Of a DNA stretch of 64,000 nucleotides, positions 1-11,700 are shown one piece after another. The stretch lies in contig JAJAGP010000278.1 in assembly GCA_025084515.1 (NCBI GenBank), positions 112,001 to 176,000 on the forward strand, in the 5' to 3' direction. The DNA comes from Ancistrus triradiatus (taxonomy: Eukaryota; Chordata; Actinopteri; Siluriformes; Loricariidae). The number at the start of each line of letters is the position of its first letter. Position 1 is the first letter of the stretch. Under the pieces are notes generated by a model, which saw only the letters and a program-made list of their open reading frames with translations, was not told the DNA's origin and ran no database searches. The position numbers and the translations under genes are program-made.

Positions 1-1176
1 AAACAGAGAGAGAAAAGAAATAGAACAGAAACAGAGAGAAAAAAAGAGAAGAAAAAGAAGAGAGAGAAGAAATAGAAGAGAAACAGATAGACAGTAAAGA
101 CATAGAAGAGAAAGAAAGAGAGAAGAAATAAGAAAGAGAAGAAATAAGAGAGAGAAGACAGAAGAGAAACAGAGAGAGAGAAAAGAAATGGAAGACAAAG
201 AAAGAGAGAAGAAATAGGAGAGAGAGAAGACATAGAAGAGAAACAGAGAGAGAGAGAGAAAAGAGATGAGAAACAGAGAGAAGCAATAAAAGAGAGAGAA
301 GAAATAGAAGAGAAACAGACAGATAAAAGAGAAACAGAAACAGAGACAAAAGAAAAACAAAGAACGAGACAGAGACAGGAGAGAGAGAAAAAGAATTAGA
401 AGAGAAACAGAGAGAGAAACAAGAAAAACAAAGAAAGAGGAAAAAAGAGAACCAGATTCATACAAGAGACACACAGAGAAAAGAGAACCAGAGAAAAGTG
501 AGAGAGAGAGAGGGAGAGATAAAAGAGAAACAAAAAAGACAGAAACAGAACAATAGAAGAGAGTGATAGAAGACAGACAAAGAGAAAAGAAACAGAAAAG
601 AAAAACTTTTTTGTGGAGAGAGAAAAAGAGAAAGAGAGAGAGAAATGAGAGAGATAAAAGAGAAACAGCGAGAAAATAAACAAGAGACAAGCCAAATCAG
701 AGAGAACAGAGAGACAGAGGGAGTGAGAGAGAGTGAAGCGGACAGAGTGAAAGAAGAGAGCCTGAGAGAGAGACAGAGAGAGGTTACTCTACTCAAAGCT
801 AATCAGATATCTAACGACACATCCATAACCAGCTGCTAACTAGCAAACAGCACTTGTGAGGGCGTCTGCGTCTCTTTCCAGCTGTTTCTGTAAGGGTTTT
901 GTAACGCTCTACCACACAGCCGAACCCTGCTATCCAAACTCCTGCTATCTGAAATCCCGCTATAACGCGCAGATCATGCTAATTCCGTCTCCCGCCGGCT
1001 GCGGCACTAACCCTGTATAAGGAACGCAGAGCAGACGGAGTTCTCGATGACTTCTCACCTCTTCCTGCCCCCTCCACCTCCGCTTTATTCAGCGGGCATG
1101 TGGCGGGGCATAAAAACCACCAGAGATAAGGGGGCATGACCAAAACCGGGACGAAAAATGGGGGGGAACTTCGTAC
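1..1176. repeat. Purine-rich low-complexity block and ESF1 intron remainder
   Basis: Bases 1-800 are an imperfect (GA)n/(GAAA)n purine tract on the plus strand, that is, a long pyrimidine tract in ESF1 sense. Bases 895-970 hold a short piece of an interspersed repeat ('ccctgctatc...cctgctatctg') whose relatives recur near 17955 and 21225. No ESF1 exon is visible here, so the next ESF1 intron is at least 1.18 kb long. Confidence 0.75.
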
Positions 1177-4125
1177 CGCAGTTTTCTTCTCCTGCTTCCC
1201 CTTCCTCTTGTCTTTCAGCTTCTCCTTTTTCTTCTGCAGGAACTCCTCCCACGGCGTCAGCGTCTCCCTGCTCTCCAGCTTCTTCTTCACTAGCTTCTCC
1301 GCGTTCTCCTTTAACCCTGTGGGAAGAGCGTCCGTTAGTCCAAACGCGGCTAAGAACGGAACGTCTCGACGCCGGACGGGACCTGGTACCTGGTACCCAT
1401 GTGATCTCCATCTCCATGGCCTTGTCCTTCTGTTTCCGGTCTTTATCCTGGATGCCCTGGAGCAGCTGCCGGTATTTAGCGATCTGCTCCTCCTCCTTTT
1501 TACCTCTGGCCCCGCCTCTCTTCTCCCCCTCTGAAGGCTTCAGCTCTAGGACAGGAAGAAACCGGTCACGTGCTGAGCCGGGCTGATGTCCCTGACCTGT
1601 GACGTGGCTGTTTTGAGCGCTCACCCTCAACCTTCTCCTCCTCTTCCTCATCCTCTTCACTGGAGGAAGCGAGGTAGGCGTTGAAGTCCATCTCCAGCAG
1701 CTCGTCCTTGTTGAAGTTCCTGCTGAGGGCGGTGATGCGATCGTGATCCGTCTCGTCCCACGTCAACTCCACCTGCAGACCAATGAAGGCGTCATAGGTA
1801 CAGTCCAACCCCGCGCTCTGTAGAGCAGACGCTCTGTGTGCATCATCCCTTATGGGGAAATAACTGCCGCCTTTAAATACAGGGTTGCCAGATCCCTCGG
1901 TTCCAAGTGACTGTTTACTATACAGATAATACACACAAATATAGCGACTGATCCGTTTTCTTTTCTTCAAAAGGAAGTTTATTTACATCCAGCAACTTCG
2001 TTACTCAATGAGAAATGATCCTAATAGTGATTAGAAATTTTGAAAATGAGGCTGTAATTCCAGGGTTGCCAGATCCCATGAGAGAAACAAGCCTAAAAGA
2101 AGTAAGTTAGGGCTAAGAAATGGATACAGCAATATATTGCGATATTTGTTTTCGTTATATACGTCGACGTTCGCCTAAGGAAGAAAAAACGCATTTTAAG
2201 TGAGCTGTAAACTCTCCGCTCCTGTAGATGGCGCAGTACAGTGCTTCGACTCAATTTGAACTTACATTTCAGCTGTTTTTATGTTTTTCTTGAACTATGT
2301 GGAATATCGCAATGTATCGTGACATAATCGTATCAGGAGTCCTTTCCAACACACCCCCAAAGCAACCCAAAACAAGTGACCTACTCCAATATGAGTGAGC
2401 ACTTGATCAGTTAAAAAGAAAAATGTATGTTTTTGCTTTTAATTTTAGACGTTGAACGAAACCAATATGCAGGAAAACCAGAGAGAAATCAGCAAGCAAG
2501 CCCAAAAAGATCTACCCAGGTGCTCCCCAGAATCCTGTGGTGTGCATTATGACATATAACAACTTTACTACAAGAATCCAGCCCAACACATAAATACGCA
2601 TTCGGCAGAAACCATATTTTGAATTCACAGGTGATACGCAGTATGGTTCTCTCAGGTTCGGGTTTATAAATACACACTGCCCTGCCAAAAAAAAAAAAAA
2701 AAGGTCACTAATATTTGGCTGGACCGGCTTTAGCTTTGGCATCGTCTCCACAAGCTTCTGTGACGTCCCAACATTTATTTCTGTCCAGAGCTGCATTCAT
2801 GTTTCCCCAAGATCTGGTACTGCTGGTGGGGGATTTGTTCCACAAAGTCTCCTCCAGCACATCCCAAAGATTCCCAATGGGGTTCAGCTCTGGACTCTGT
2901 GGTGGACAATCCATGTGTGGAAATGATGGCTCATGCTCCCTGAACCACTCTTTCACAATCTGACCCTTCTGAAAAAGATGAACATCTGCTCCACCACCAC
3001 AGGATGTGGCTCTGGACATGGCTGTTTAACAGATGGGAAGCTGCTCACTGCATCAGTTAGGGTTAAAGAACTTGTTGAAGCTGAAACATCATCACCCATG
3101 CAGTCATTATCCGATGGGAGGCTCCTTTTTAACTAGTTAACTATTTGCTTAGTTAAATCCAGGTGGTGACCTTTATTTGGGCCGGGCACAGTAATAAGGG
3201 TATACCATCTGCACAGGTTATGAGCGGGTACGATCAGGACCTTGGCTGTGGTCGTTGCGGTGGAGGTGAAGAGTTTGGGTTTGTAGCTGGACAAGTCCAC
3301 GTCCATCGCTCTGTCTTTTGGGTCATCCTCAAAGGTCATGCTGTCTGGGATAAACCTGCAACACACACACACACACACACACAGGTCAGTGGGATGTGCG
3401 GTACCCTGTGACGTTCCCGGAGTCTGTTCCCGAGTCTCACCGCAGGTCCATCATGGAGCAGCTGCTCTCGTACTCGAAGCCGTCGCACTCCTCGTAGATT
3501 TTGGCGGCTGTTTCGGCCGAGTCGCACTCCACCACGGCGTAGTAATAGCGCAGACGCTTAAACTGGTAATCACGCACCTTCTCCCTGTAGAGCCTGCAAA
3601 CGCAACGACCCACAGGGGTCAGACAAAAGCAAGACCGACGCCGATTGGGATATTTAAGGATGTACAGTGGTGCTTGAAAGTTTGTGAACCCTTTAGAATT
3701 TTCTATATTTCTGCATAAATATGACCTAAAACATTATCAGATTTTTACACAAGTCCTAAAAGTGGTCATTTATTGATTGAGGAAAATGATCCAATATTAC
3801 ATATTAGTGAGTGGCAAAAGTATGTGACCCTCTGCTTTCAGTATCTGGTGTGACCCCCCTGTGCAGCAATAACTGCAGCTAAACGTTTCCTGTAGCTGTT
3901 GATCAGTCCTGCACACCGGCTCACATCGGTGAATAATACTGAAATGCTTATTGGTCGAGCTCTACTGTCTATATAGTTAGTCTATAGTGTGTGTGTGTGT
4001 GTGTGTGTGAGACCTCTGTTCTTCTGTATCTGCTTCAGGGTCGTCTGGAAGGCTGGTGAGCTCTAGAGGACCCTGAGTCTCTTCTGCCTTTATCCTCTCC
4101 TTACCAAACTCTGAGGGGTAGATCT

Positions 4126-4164
<39 letters not shown>

Positions 4165-4987
4165 CAGCTAGGTCACTTTCACTCGGTACTCTGAGCGCTC
4201 GCTTAAACTTGTGTGAGTCGAGCCATGTGAGTCGTTCCAGCCGAAAGTCGACTCACGATTCACTACACAGTGATTCAGTGATTCAGATTCACAGTGGCTC
4301 TTACTGAGTGCAGAGTTTCTTTATTTTTATCTACAGTCCTGTATTCTTAGTGCTAATAAATCTCCATGGGTCCTAAAAAAGTTAGATAAGGAGAGTTCAC
4401 CAAAAGGAGAGTTCATCAATAGAGTAAGTGTTTTGCTTTTACTTTTCGCTTTCAATCCATGACTCTCTAAATGACATGAGATTTTAACCCTTTATTATAA
4501 ATAAGCTGTGTTAATGATGTTGGGTAACTGTAGGTTAATGTGTTCCTCTATGATACAGTACAGACTATATTAAGCTCATCAGATCATGATCCATTTATCT
4601 TATGATGGATCTGAACATATCCCCATCATAAATCAGGAGCTCCTGTACAGTACAGCTCCATTAATGCTGATAACACCTCATACAGGGGGATTTTCTGGGG
4701 ATCTGGAACCCATTCATTCAGTTGACATTATTCCTTATGGGGAACATTCTCTCTGTACTCTGTACTTGTAGGTCTTTATTCAATAACAACCCATTTTTGA
4801 GTAAACACAGGTACGAGCTGTAGCAGGCTGATGTCAGTGAGTGTGATGATGATGATGAAGATGATGAAGATACCGTGACTGACAGCACGACTCCTCCTTT
4901 AGGCTTGAAGGAGCTCAAGAGGGCGAGCAGATCTTTGGCTTTAATCCGGTCCCAGTTCATATTACACACCGCCAACCTCCTACTGAC

Positions 4988-5027
<40 letters not shown>

Positions 5028-6642
5028 CTGAGTGCCTATTAATGTAGCTAAATACAGACAGGGTGACTTGCACCTTCTGCTAAATAGGACGTAGTGCCAC
5101 TTTATTAGGTACACCTGTTCGTTTACACAGATATCTAATCAGCCAATCACACGGCAGCAACCCAGAGCATTTACTCGTGTACATCAAGACGAGCCTCAGA
5201 ATGGGGGAGAAGGTGATTTGAGTGACTTTGAACGTGGCATGGTTGTGGGTGCTGAGCATTGCTGATCTACTGGGATTTCCACACACAGCGCCATCTACAG
5301 GGTTCACAGAGAATGGTCCGAAACAAAGGTAATGAGGGAAAGTGAGGGCAGTTTTCTGCTCAAGGGCTAAACAGTGGAAGCCAGGCAGCGCTGAGGCTTG
5401 AACCTGTGACCTTTTGATCAGTAGTCCAATAGCTAACAGCTCCCACTGCCCACTACTGCCCTTATAGAGCACTAAAGCCTACCGGGAACAGAACTAGCAA
5501 AGATTTAGATTGGACACTGCTTAATTTGGGCTTCGCTCATTACTGCGTGACAGCAGATTGATGCACTAATGCTTCAATGTTAAATTTAAATACATAATAC
5601 AATATAAATGAAATAAAATGTAATAAAAACATATCTGAGGGTCGAATAGCAAGCAATAGTTACGCAATTAAACTCTCCTCGATTAACTCCACTCATATCC
5701 ATATAAAAGTGTGAAACGACCGACCTCTTCGGCGCGGGGCGCGTCCTTCCACGTCTCGCCCCAGGCGTGCTCGATTTCCTCCTCCTCCTCCTCCTCTTTC
5801 TCCTCCTCCTCATCAAGAAGGTGCTCTTCCTCGTCCTCGTCCTCTGAGCTCGTCTCGACGTTTCCTTTCCCTCGGGCCAGGTCGGGACCGCTGTCGCTGT
5901 CTTCATCCGACTCGCTCTCATCATCTTCGTCATCGTCCGTGGACAGAGCGCCCCCCTCATCAGCGTCGGCAGATTCTTCTTCGTCATCTTCGTCATCATC
6001 CTCGGAGTCTAATGAAACACAGACAATGGTGAAGCCACGGTTTGTTTTGTATACATTTTGTTTACAACTTTAAACCTCTGTTTCTCGTCATTTGTTGTAA
6101 TTGCAGGGAACTAAATGTGTTTTCTTTAAGAACGTATTGAAGAACATATGTCGTTCAGCAGACGGCCTTATCTAGAGTGACTTACAACTTATAGTAACTC
6201 GGCACTTTTCTATGAGACTTTTCACCACATTACTAATTTACAGGTGTAATAATCCATTACCTGTCTGAGTGACGCTGGCCGGCTCTGCTTTTCCAGGTTT
6301 CTCACACACTTTAGGTTTGGAAGCCTTTTTAGTTTGTTTTGAACCTGATTCAGCTTCCTGCTGCACGCTGCACTTCTTCTTCACCTTCTCCTTCTCATCA
6401 TCAGACTGCTCTGAGTCGGACAGTTTGTAGAAGCGTTTGAGATCCTCGGTGGACGTGTGGTTGATGGGACGACCTCGTTTATCCACTGTGTACTTCAGCT
6501 TGAAGCGCTCGTCGTGGAACATGGACTGGAAACGCTTATCGATCCGGACCTTCTGCTCCACGTCGGGCATCTCCCAGAAGCGAGGGTCCTTCTTGACCCG
6601 GGAGAAGCGCTCATCGGTGCTCTGCTCTTTCTTAGAGGACAT
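1177..6642 (-). CDS. esf1: ESF1 nucleolar pre-rRNA processing protein homolog (partial, C-terminus outside window)
   Basis: ESF1 is a nucleolar protein needed for 18S rRNA maturation in the small-subunit processome. Coding exons in transcript order on the minus strand: 6642-6261, 6008-5725, 4987-4874, 4123-4014, 3593-3441, 3355-3241, 1772-1625, 1545-1390, 1316-1177. All junctions are GT/AG and the phases join cleanly, giving 534 codons. The N-terminus starts MSSKKEQSTDERF and matches ESF1 through DPRFWEMP and the KRGRPI...TEDLKRFY block. Exon 2 (residues 128-222) is the acidic Ser/Asp/Glu tract. Exons 3-6 carry the RRLAVCNMNWDR, IYPSEFGKER and YYYAVVECDS blocks; exons 7-9 carry ELTWDETDHDRI, EEEQIAKYRQLL and LTPWEEFLQKKKEK. 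The human protein is about 850 residues, so roughly a third, including the C-terminal NUC153 region, must be encoded left of base 1. The start is the only Met giving the family N-terminus. No disabling change seen. Confidence 0.97.
2675..3020 (-). mobile_element. Tc1/mariner-like transposase fragment
   Basis: Minus-strand translation of this piece of ESF1 intron 6 contains the transposase C-terminal signature PPQSPELNPIGNLWDVLEE, preceded by a VKEWFREHEPSFPHMD-like stretch. These match the catalytic D/E region of Tc1-like transposases; in intact copies the motif is usually SPDLNPIENLWD. The left edge reads 'cactgccctgccaaaa', which looks like an element terminus, next to an A-tract. No full-length transposase remains. 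Confidence 0.75.
3361..3383. repeat. (CA)n microsatellite at ESF1 exon 6 acceptor
   Basis: A run of CA dinucleotides on the plus strand is (GU)n in ESF1 RNA and lies about 5 bases before the TTGCAG acceptor of exon 6, in the place of a polypyrimidine tract. Confidence 0.9.
3663..3945. mobile_element. Tc1-like element terminal fragment
   Basis: The stretch beginning 'cagtggtgcttgaaagtttg' and running through 'gcataaatatgacctaaaac' and 'gtggcaaaagtatgtgac' is recognisable as the end of a common fish Tc1-type element. It lies in ESF1 intron 4, preceded by a TA dinucleotide. It has no coding capacity; the rest of the element is missing. Confidence 0.6.
3987..4009. repeat. (GT)n microsatellite just after ESF1 exon 4 donor
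   Basis: (GT)n on the plus strand is (AC)n in ESF1 RNA, starting about 5 bases inside the intron after the exon 4 donor (GTCTCAC). Confidence 0.9.
4126..4162. repeat. (CA)n microsatellite at ESF1 exon 4 acceptor
   Basis: In ESF1 sense this is a (GU)n tract that runs directly into the CAG acceptor of exon 4. A second similar run at 4991-5024 ends in the TAG acceptor of exon 3. Confidence 0.9.
4170..4768 (+). repeat. Interspersed repeat family 'TACCTCGG', copy 1
   Basis: This sequence in ESF1 intron 3 matches three others in the window (18011-18690, 19397-20163, 57235-57710 reversed). Shared blocks are 'cacagtgattcagtgattca', 'catccccatc'-like text in the middle, and 'ttccttatggggaacat' at the end. 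The best-preserved copy has terminal inverted repeats CAGYGGTACCTCGGTTCT, so the family is probably a non-autonomous DNA transposon. Copy 1 lacks a clean left terminus. Confidence 0.7.
5094..5335. mobile_element. DNA-transposon fragment, 'TTTATTAGGTACACCT' type
   Basis: Starts 'gtgccactttattaggtaca' and continues through 'ctaatcagccaatcacac' to 'gggatttccacacacagc'. This is a widely dispersed fish DNA-transposon terminal sequence. A partner fragment of the same kind lies at about 9108-9420. Non-coding, in ESF1 intron 2. A decayed SINE-like stretch with 'gaacctgtgac' follows to about 5465. Confidence 0.55.
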
Positions 6643-6673
6643 GATGGGTCAGAGAGGATTCACACGGAGAAAC
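6643..6673 (-). other. esf1: ESF1 5' UTR portion of first coding exon
   Basis: On the minus strand a CAG acceptor at 6676-6674 precedes 31 bases that run into the ESF1 ATG at 6642, so the first coding exon probably begins at 6673 with a non-coding exon further upstream. A strong-looking donor (GTGAGT) on the minus strand at 7357-7352, or GTAAAC at 7405-7400, could end that leader exon. Inferred from splice-site appearance only. Confidence 0.5.
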
Positions 6674-8778
6674 CTGAGACAGAGAAAGAACATCACTCTC
6701 CCTCCATAAGCTCGGCCAAAACAGGAAAAAAGAGGACTCCCGTGCATCGTTGAGTCTTGGCACCAACACCCTGTCTCCAGTCGGTAATTGGTCCCTAGTT
6801 GGACCACTGCTGCCCGGGGGCACCCCACCATCCTTGTTTAAGAGAAGCTCTGATCCATATTTTACTACAGGTCATATTTAGTGTAGAGTATTCATTTATT
6901 TATACCGTATTGACTTATATTTATTTATTTTAACCCTTCTGACCCTAGATTTATGTGCGTTAGTGTACCACAGTATAAAACAAGGTCAACTCTCTCCTCT
7001 AACTGTATTTTTTAATCATTTATCTGCGCATGTCGTTACATGGATCCACTTTCACTTACAGCGCACGAGTAAACACGTTAATTCGCCGTACGGCACAAGA
7101 GTATTCTTTAGTTTAATATTATTTATTACACCCCAAGCACTACGCCCTTCTAAAACCAAACACTCGGTCTTTACTAACACAATAAACACCCTGCTAGTTA
7201 GATTAATAGATTAGCTCATAGCCTTCTGCTAACCGGCTCAGACCTGCGGACACTTTTAACGAGCTGCCATTATCATTAATCGATGTGAAATTACCTGTTT
7301 TTGTATTTTTAGAAATGTTAAGGTCGTAACGCATCTTTAAAAGTAAAACACACTCACCGAGCAGAGCTACACAGCACAGAGCTTCATCTCTAACCACGTG
7401 TTTACCTCGAAAACTACAGGACGGTTTTTCACCTTCGCCTTTTTTGCTACGGCAAGTCAGGAGGCTCACGGTTTCAAAATGCCGTCCGTACGCCTGTCGT
7501 TCTGTTTGGACTAATTTTCTGCTCGTACACACATTTCTGATTGCTTTTATAGCATTTATTACCTACTTTAATATTTCATTATATTTATTTATTTATTTGC
7601 CTGTTTGTATATCTTTTTCAGACGTCACTTTTGTGGTTCAATCCGAAATCACGCTACAAGCCCTACACTTGTGCACTACAATAACTGTAAAAACTACCTA
7701 GACTGAGAACACAATACAAAAACCTGTGTCAAATAGTGCTAAGAGTTCATTCATAAGTTCCTACCACGACGTAGTTTGTTATATTATTTTTCCATGCGGC
7801 GTGTGCAGTCTACCCACTTGCACTACAAAGAAAACGAGAATGAATTTGAGATACAGCCCGAAACACTCACGGTTAAGTTAAGCTCCGTTAGGGATATATT
7901 ATGGTTACATTTTATTTATGTTTGTACTTTGAAAGTGTGATCATTACTGCTATTTCAGCTGAAATACAACGACTACAATACGATCTAAAAATATTTAAGT
8001 TAGTTTTGCCCGTATTCTGGTCGTGCATATTGGTTAAGTCGCAAATGACTCATTACTCCCTTCACTAGTGCACTACACATACTTTGAAATAATGTTTAGG
8101 ACTGAAATTGTGTGTTAAATTAGCATCTACATTAGTCAAACACGGTTTAAATCAGTTAAATGGTTAATAGTGTTCAAATATACGTTTAGTCCTATATAGT
8201 GTGTGAAGGCTAGTGACCTTTCTAGTCTACCTTCCTTCAAGGTAAGAATGAATTTGCGATACAGCCGAAAAAACGCCAAGGTCAACTGCTCAGCCAAACG
8301 GAAGCGTTATGCTCATTAATTTTAATTAAACACGCGGTTTGTTTAGTGTTTTAAATAAGTACGCTTTTGGCGAAGTTTCGACATTTTAGTTCTTTAAGCT
8401 TTTAAAATTTAACCGACACTTTCAAATACGATTTACACACTACGTTTAGCCACAAGTTATGGTGCAATCCCAAATCGCTCAGGACTCCCTTCCCTAATGC
8501 ACTATGCAGGTTTTAAAACGAACGTCTAGGTCTGAAATCGTGTGCTAAATGAAACAATACAATAACAAAACGCCTGACTGACTGCTTAGTATTGTTTTAT
8601 GTGCACTTAGTGAGCAGCTTAGCAACACAGCTAGTGCACTACATAGAAAATAAAGAGCGATTTGGGACACAGCCGGTGTTCCGCGCAGCAAAAAGGGTCA
8701 AAACGTTGAGCAGGGCTGAAGAGACATGCTTTAGAAACCGTCCTCGTGTTTGTTATTGATAGTTTATGAACTGGAATC
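6674..8778. promoter_or_regulatory. Divergent ESF1 / NDUFAF5 promoter region
   Basis: The two genes point away from each other across 2.1 kb, as they do in other vertebrates, so transcription of both should start here. The ESF1 transcription start is probably near 7360-7460, where minus-strand donor-like sites occur beside a CpG-containing stretch. The NDUFAF5 side is occupied by three MITE-like inverted-repeat segments (7637-7850, 8035-8270, 8462-8676). No TATA box was assigned. Extent is inferred from gene positions, not from recognised motifs. Confidence 0.5.
8462..8676. repeat. MITE-like inverted repeat upstream of NDUFAF5
   Basis: The left arm 'caatcccaaatcgctc' (from 8465) is mirrored on the right by 'gagcgatttgggacaca' (8657-8673), giving a ~215-bp foldback about 100 bp before the NDUFAF5 start codon. 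Both arms lie near 'gcactatg/gcactacat' boxes. Two more decayed segments of similar type (arms 'caatccgaaatc' with 'gaatttgagatacagcc', and 'taagtcgcaaatgactc' with 'gaatttgcgatacagcc') lie at 7637-7850 and 8035-8270. This matches a widespread fish foldback family whose ends read like 'tttgggacacagcc'. Confidence 0.6.
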
Positions 8779-11700
8779 ATGAACAATTTGATTACTAGAG
8801 CCAATCGGACTCTTACTGCTACAGCTTGTGCTTGTCATGGCGGGATCCGGACAGTCCATGCTGTCGCCGACAGAAACATTACAGGACATTTCGCTACGAG
8901 TTTAAATACGAATCAGAGAGTTTATCTCCTGAAGCAGTGTTTGAGGAATCAGTCGGGACGAGCCGGAGGTCTGATGAACGTGTTTGATCGGAACATGAAG
9001 AGGAAGCAGAAGAAGTGGGCTGCGAGTTTACCGGAGAACTACAAATACGATTATCTGCGAGATGAGGTCAGGTTCAGTGCAGATTCATCAGTCCAACCTT
9101 CTGTCCACTTGTTAGAGGAATATATCCCCTACATCATTACACCACTGGAAGCCTATCTGTCCTAACACTCGGTGTGGTCTTCTGCTGCTGTAGCCCATCT
9201 GCTTGAAGGTTGGACGTGTTGTGTGTTCAGAGATGCTCTTCTGCATACCTTGGTTGTAACGACCTGTGGCATCAACAAGGCATTTTCTCCCAGAGAATGC
9301 CCTCACTGGATATTTTCTCTTTCGTTTTCCATTTTCTGTAAGCCCTAGAGATGGCGCTGTGTGTGAAAATCCAAATAGATGAGCAGTTTCTGAGATAGAG
9401 GCTGATAAAATGGACATTGAGTGTAGAAATCAGGTGGGTTGTACCTTATTACTGATGGGTGTGTGTTTGTCTGATTAGTTTATTATTATTATTATTGCAG
9501 GTTGGGAGCAGAGTCGCTGACAGGGTCTACGACATCGCCAGGTAATTAACGTTTGTTAGGTCCTGGTCTTTGTTGCTCTTTACAAAGCCGACTGTACTGT
9601 TAATGCTTCTCTCGCCTCACGCTCGATATTTCCACAGGACCTTCCCGCTAGCGCTGGACGTAGGCTGTGGAAAAAGTCACATCGCCGAACATCTCAGTAA
9701 GGTACCTGAGCATCAACACACACACACACTGTAGAAATGAGAACATTTAGAATGACATTGAGAAGGTTTCTGCTTTATTTCTAGGACGTGGTGGAGCGAC
9801 TTTTCCTGACGGACATCTCCGACGCTTCTCTGGTACGTCTGCATGGATGAACATACGCAATGCATGTAAAAATGGGTTAGTTAATTAGTCGTGTTCTCTT
9901 TGTATGGCCTGGAATTAAGTGCCGGAAACATTGAAGTTGTAACTAACTAACTGGTCTGTATAAGTGAATGTGCCGGTGTGACGGTGTGCCCGGTGTTACA
10001 GAGGCAGAGGAAGCAGAGTGAGATGCCCACAGGCTGTGTGATGGCTGATGAGGAGTTCCTGCCCTTTCAGGAGAACACGTTCGACCTGGCCGTCAGCAGC
10101 CTGAGGTAACCCATCGGCATCGGCACTGCCACAGGGGATCGTTATCGAGTTATTTGTTTACATCTCCGTGTCGCCACCAGACGAAAACTTTTGACTCTTG
10201 CCGTGGGGGTTAGTCCTTCATTTGCAAAGTCTTCATTGTTTTCCTATTGAAAAATATAAGACTAACATTTAGCTGAAGTAAAGTTATTCGTCCATGATCT
10301 CATCATGGGATAAAAAGTGCGCTGACCTTGCCAAAAAGAAGATGTAATCATTTTTACCCAGAGTTAAGGGTAACATTAAAGCCGATGGTCGATTATTAAC
10401 TTATAAGGTATGTAAATGTAGAATTAAATACCAGTTACCTGATTTCCTAACCCGACACGGTTGCCAGATCCACATATTCTAACGACTTGGCTTATTTGGC
10501 CTCTGTTTTCCTTTGACTGTGATGATTTTTCTCACTGGATCTGGCAACCCCGGAATGAAACGAGCCACGGAATTAAAGGCTCTCGAACGCTTTGTGGAGA
10601 CTCTGAAACCCTGTATGTACTCGAGAAAATGAGTACTTTGATTATTTAATATTAAAGTTTGAACTTTGTCTCATATTTCTGTGAGATTATTGGCTGGTTG
10701 CAAAGTAGAAATCCAATTATTGATTACAGAGCCGGGTAAATCCGGAGCTTTAAGGTGATCTGATTACTCAGCTGCAGGGTTGTTGGCCGGATTACTGACC
10801 ACATCTGAGTTTCTGCAGTTATCGGATTATTAGTTGTAAAAGTACTGTGTGAGAGAAAGAGACCAGGTATTCGTTATACTTGTAGGGACCGAACGTGGGA
10901 TATTTTTGACCATGTAAGGACATTTTCCTGGGGTCCTCTGCAAAAACTGAAAGAGCCAAAAGAGCCAAAAGATACTGAGGTTAAGGTTCGAGTTAAGTAC
11001 AGGTGTGTTAATGAGCTACTGTAATGTCATGACAGTGCAGCGTCCCCATTAACATATGTTTACCGTGTATGTGTGTTTTCTCCTGTTAGTCTGCACTGGA
11101 TCAATGATCTTCCCGGAGCGTTACGACAGGTGCTGCATCTCACACACACACGCACACACACACACACACACACATTAATTATGAATATCAATAATAATGT
11201 ACTAACCTCTGTCTCAGATCCAGCATGTGCTGAAGCCGGACGGCGTGTTCGTAGGCGCGATGCTTGGTGGAGAGACTCTGTACGAGCTGCGATGTTCTCT
11301 ACAGCTAGCCGAATTAGAGAGGGAGGGAGGATTCGCCCCTCACATCTCCCCCTACACCGCCGTCACCGACCTCGGGAACCTGCTGGGTCAGGCCGGCTTC
11401 AGCATGCTAACTGTGGTGAGCATCTGGAATGACAGCTGTAACGTCTGGAATGATTCAGACTTTGTATCACGCATCAGTGTTCTGTTTGAATCAGTGAATC
11501 ACTCAGTCAGTGAGTCAGTGTTTGAATCAGTGAATCTTTTGGTCAACACAGAGATTCACTCTGTCATTCGGTGAGCTGAAGTTAAATCAGTGAATCACTC
11601 GTCCAGCACGTCAGTGTTTGAATCGGTGAATCCTCCTGCCATTACTTTGATTCTCTAATCTTTCTTTCTGTGGGTCAGTGCATGAATCAGTGACTCAGTC

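Noticed and set aside
1085..1660. A single 191-codon minus-strand open frame
   Set aside because: Only the part at 1390-1545 is ESF1 exon 8 in frame; the rest is intron and the shifted frame of exon 9.
5586..5999. Open frame reading MMTKMTKKNL... with Lys/Arg-rich text
   Set aside because: Wrong-frame shadow of ESF1 exon 2, whose true frame is the acidic Asp/Glu/Ser tract and joins in phase to both neighbours.
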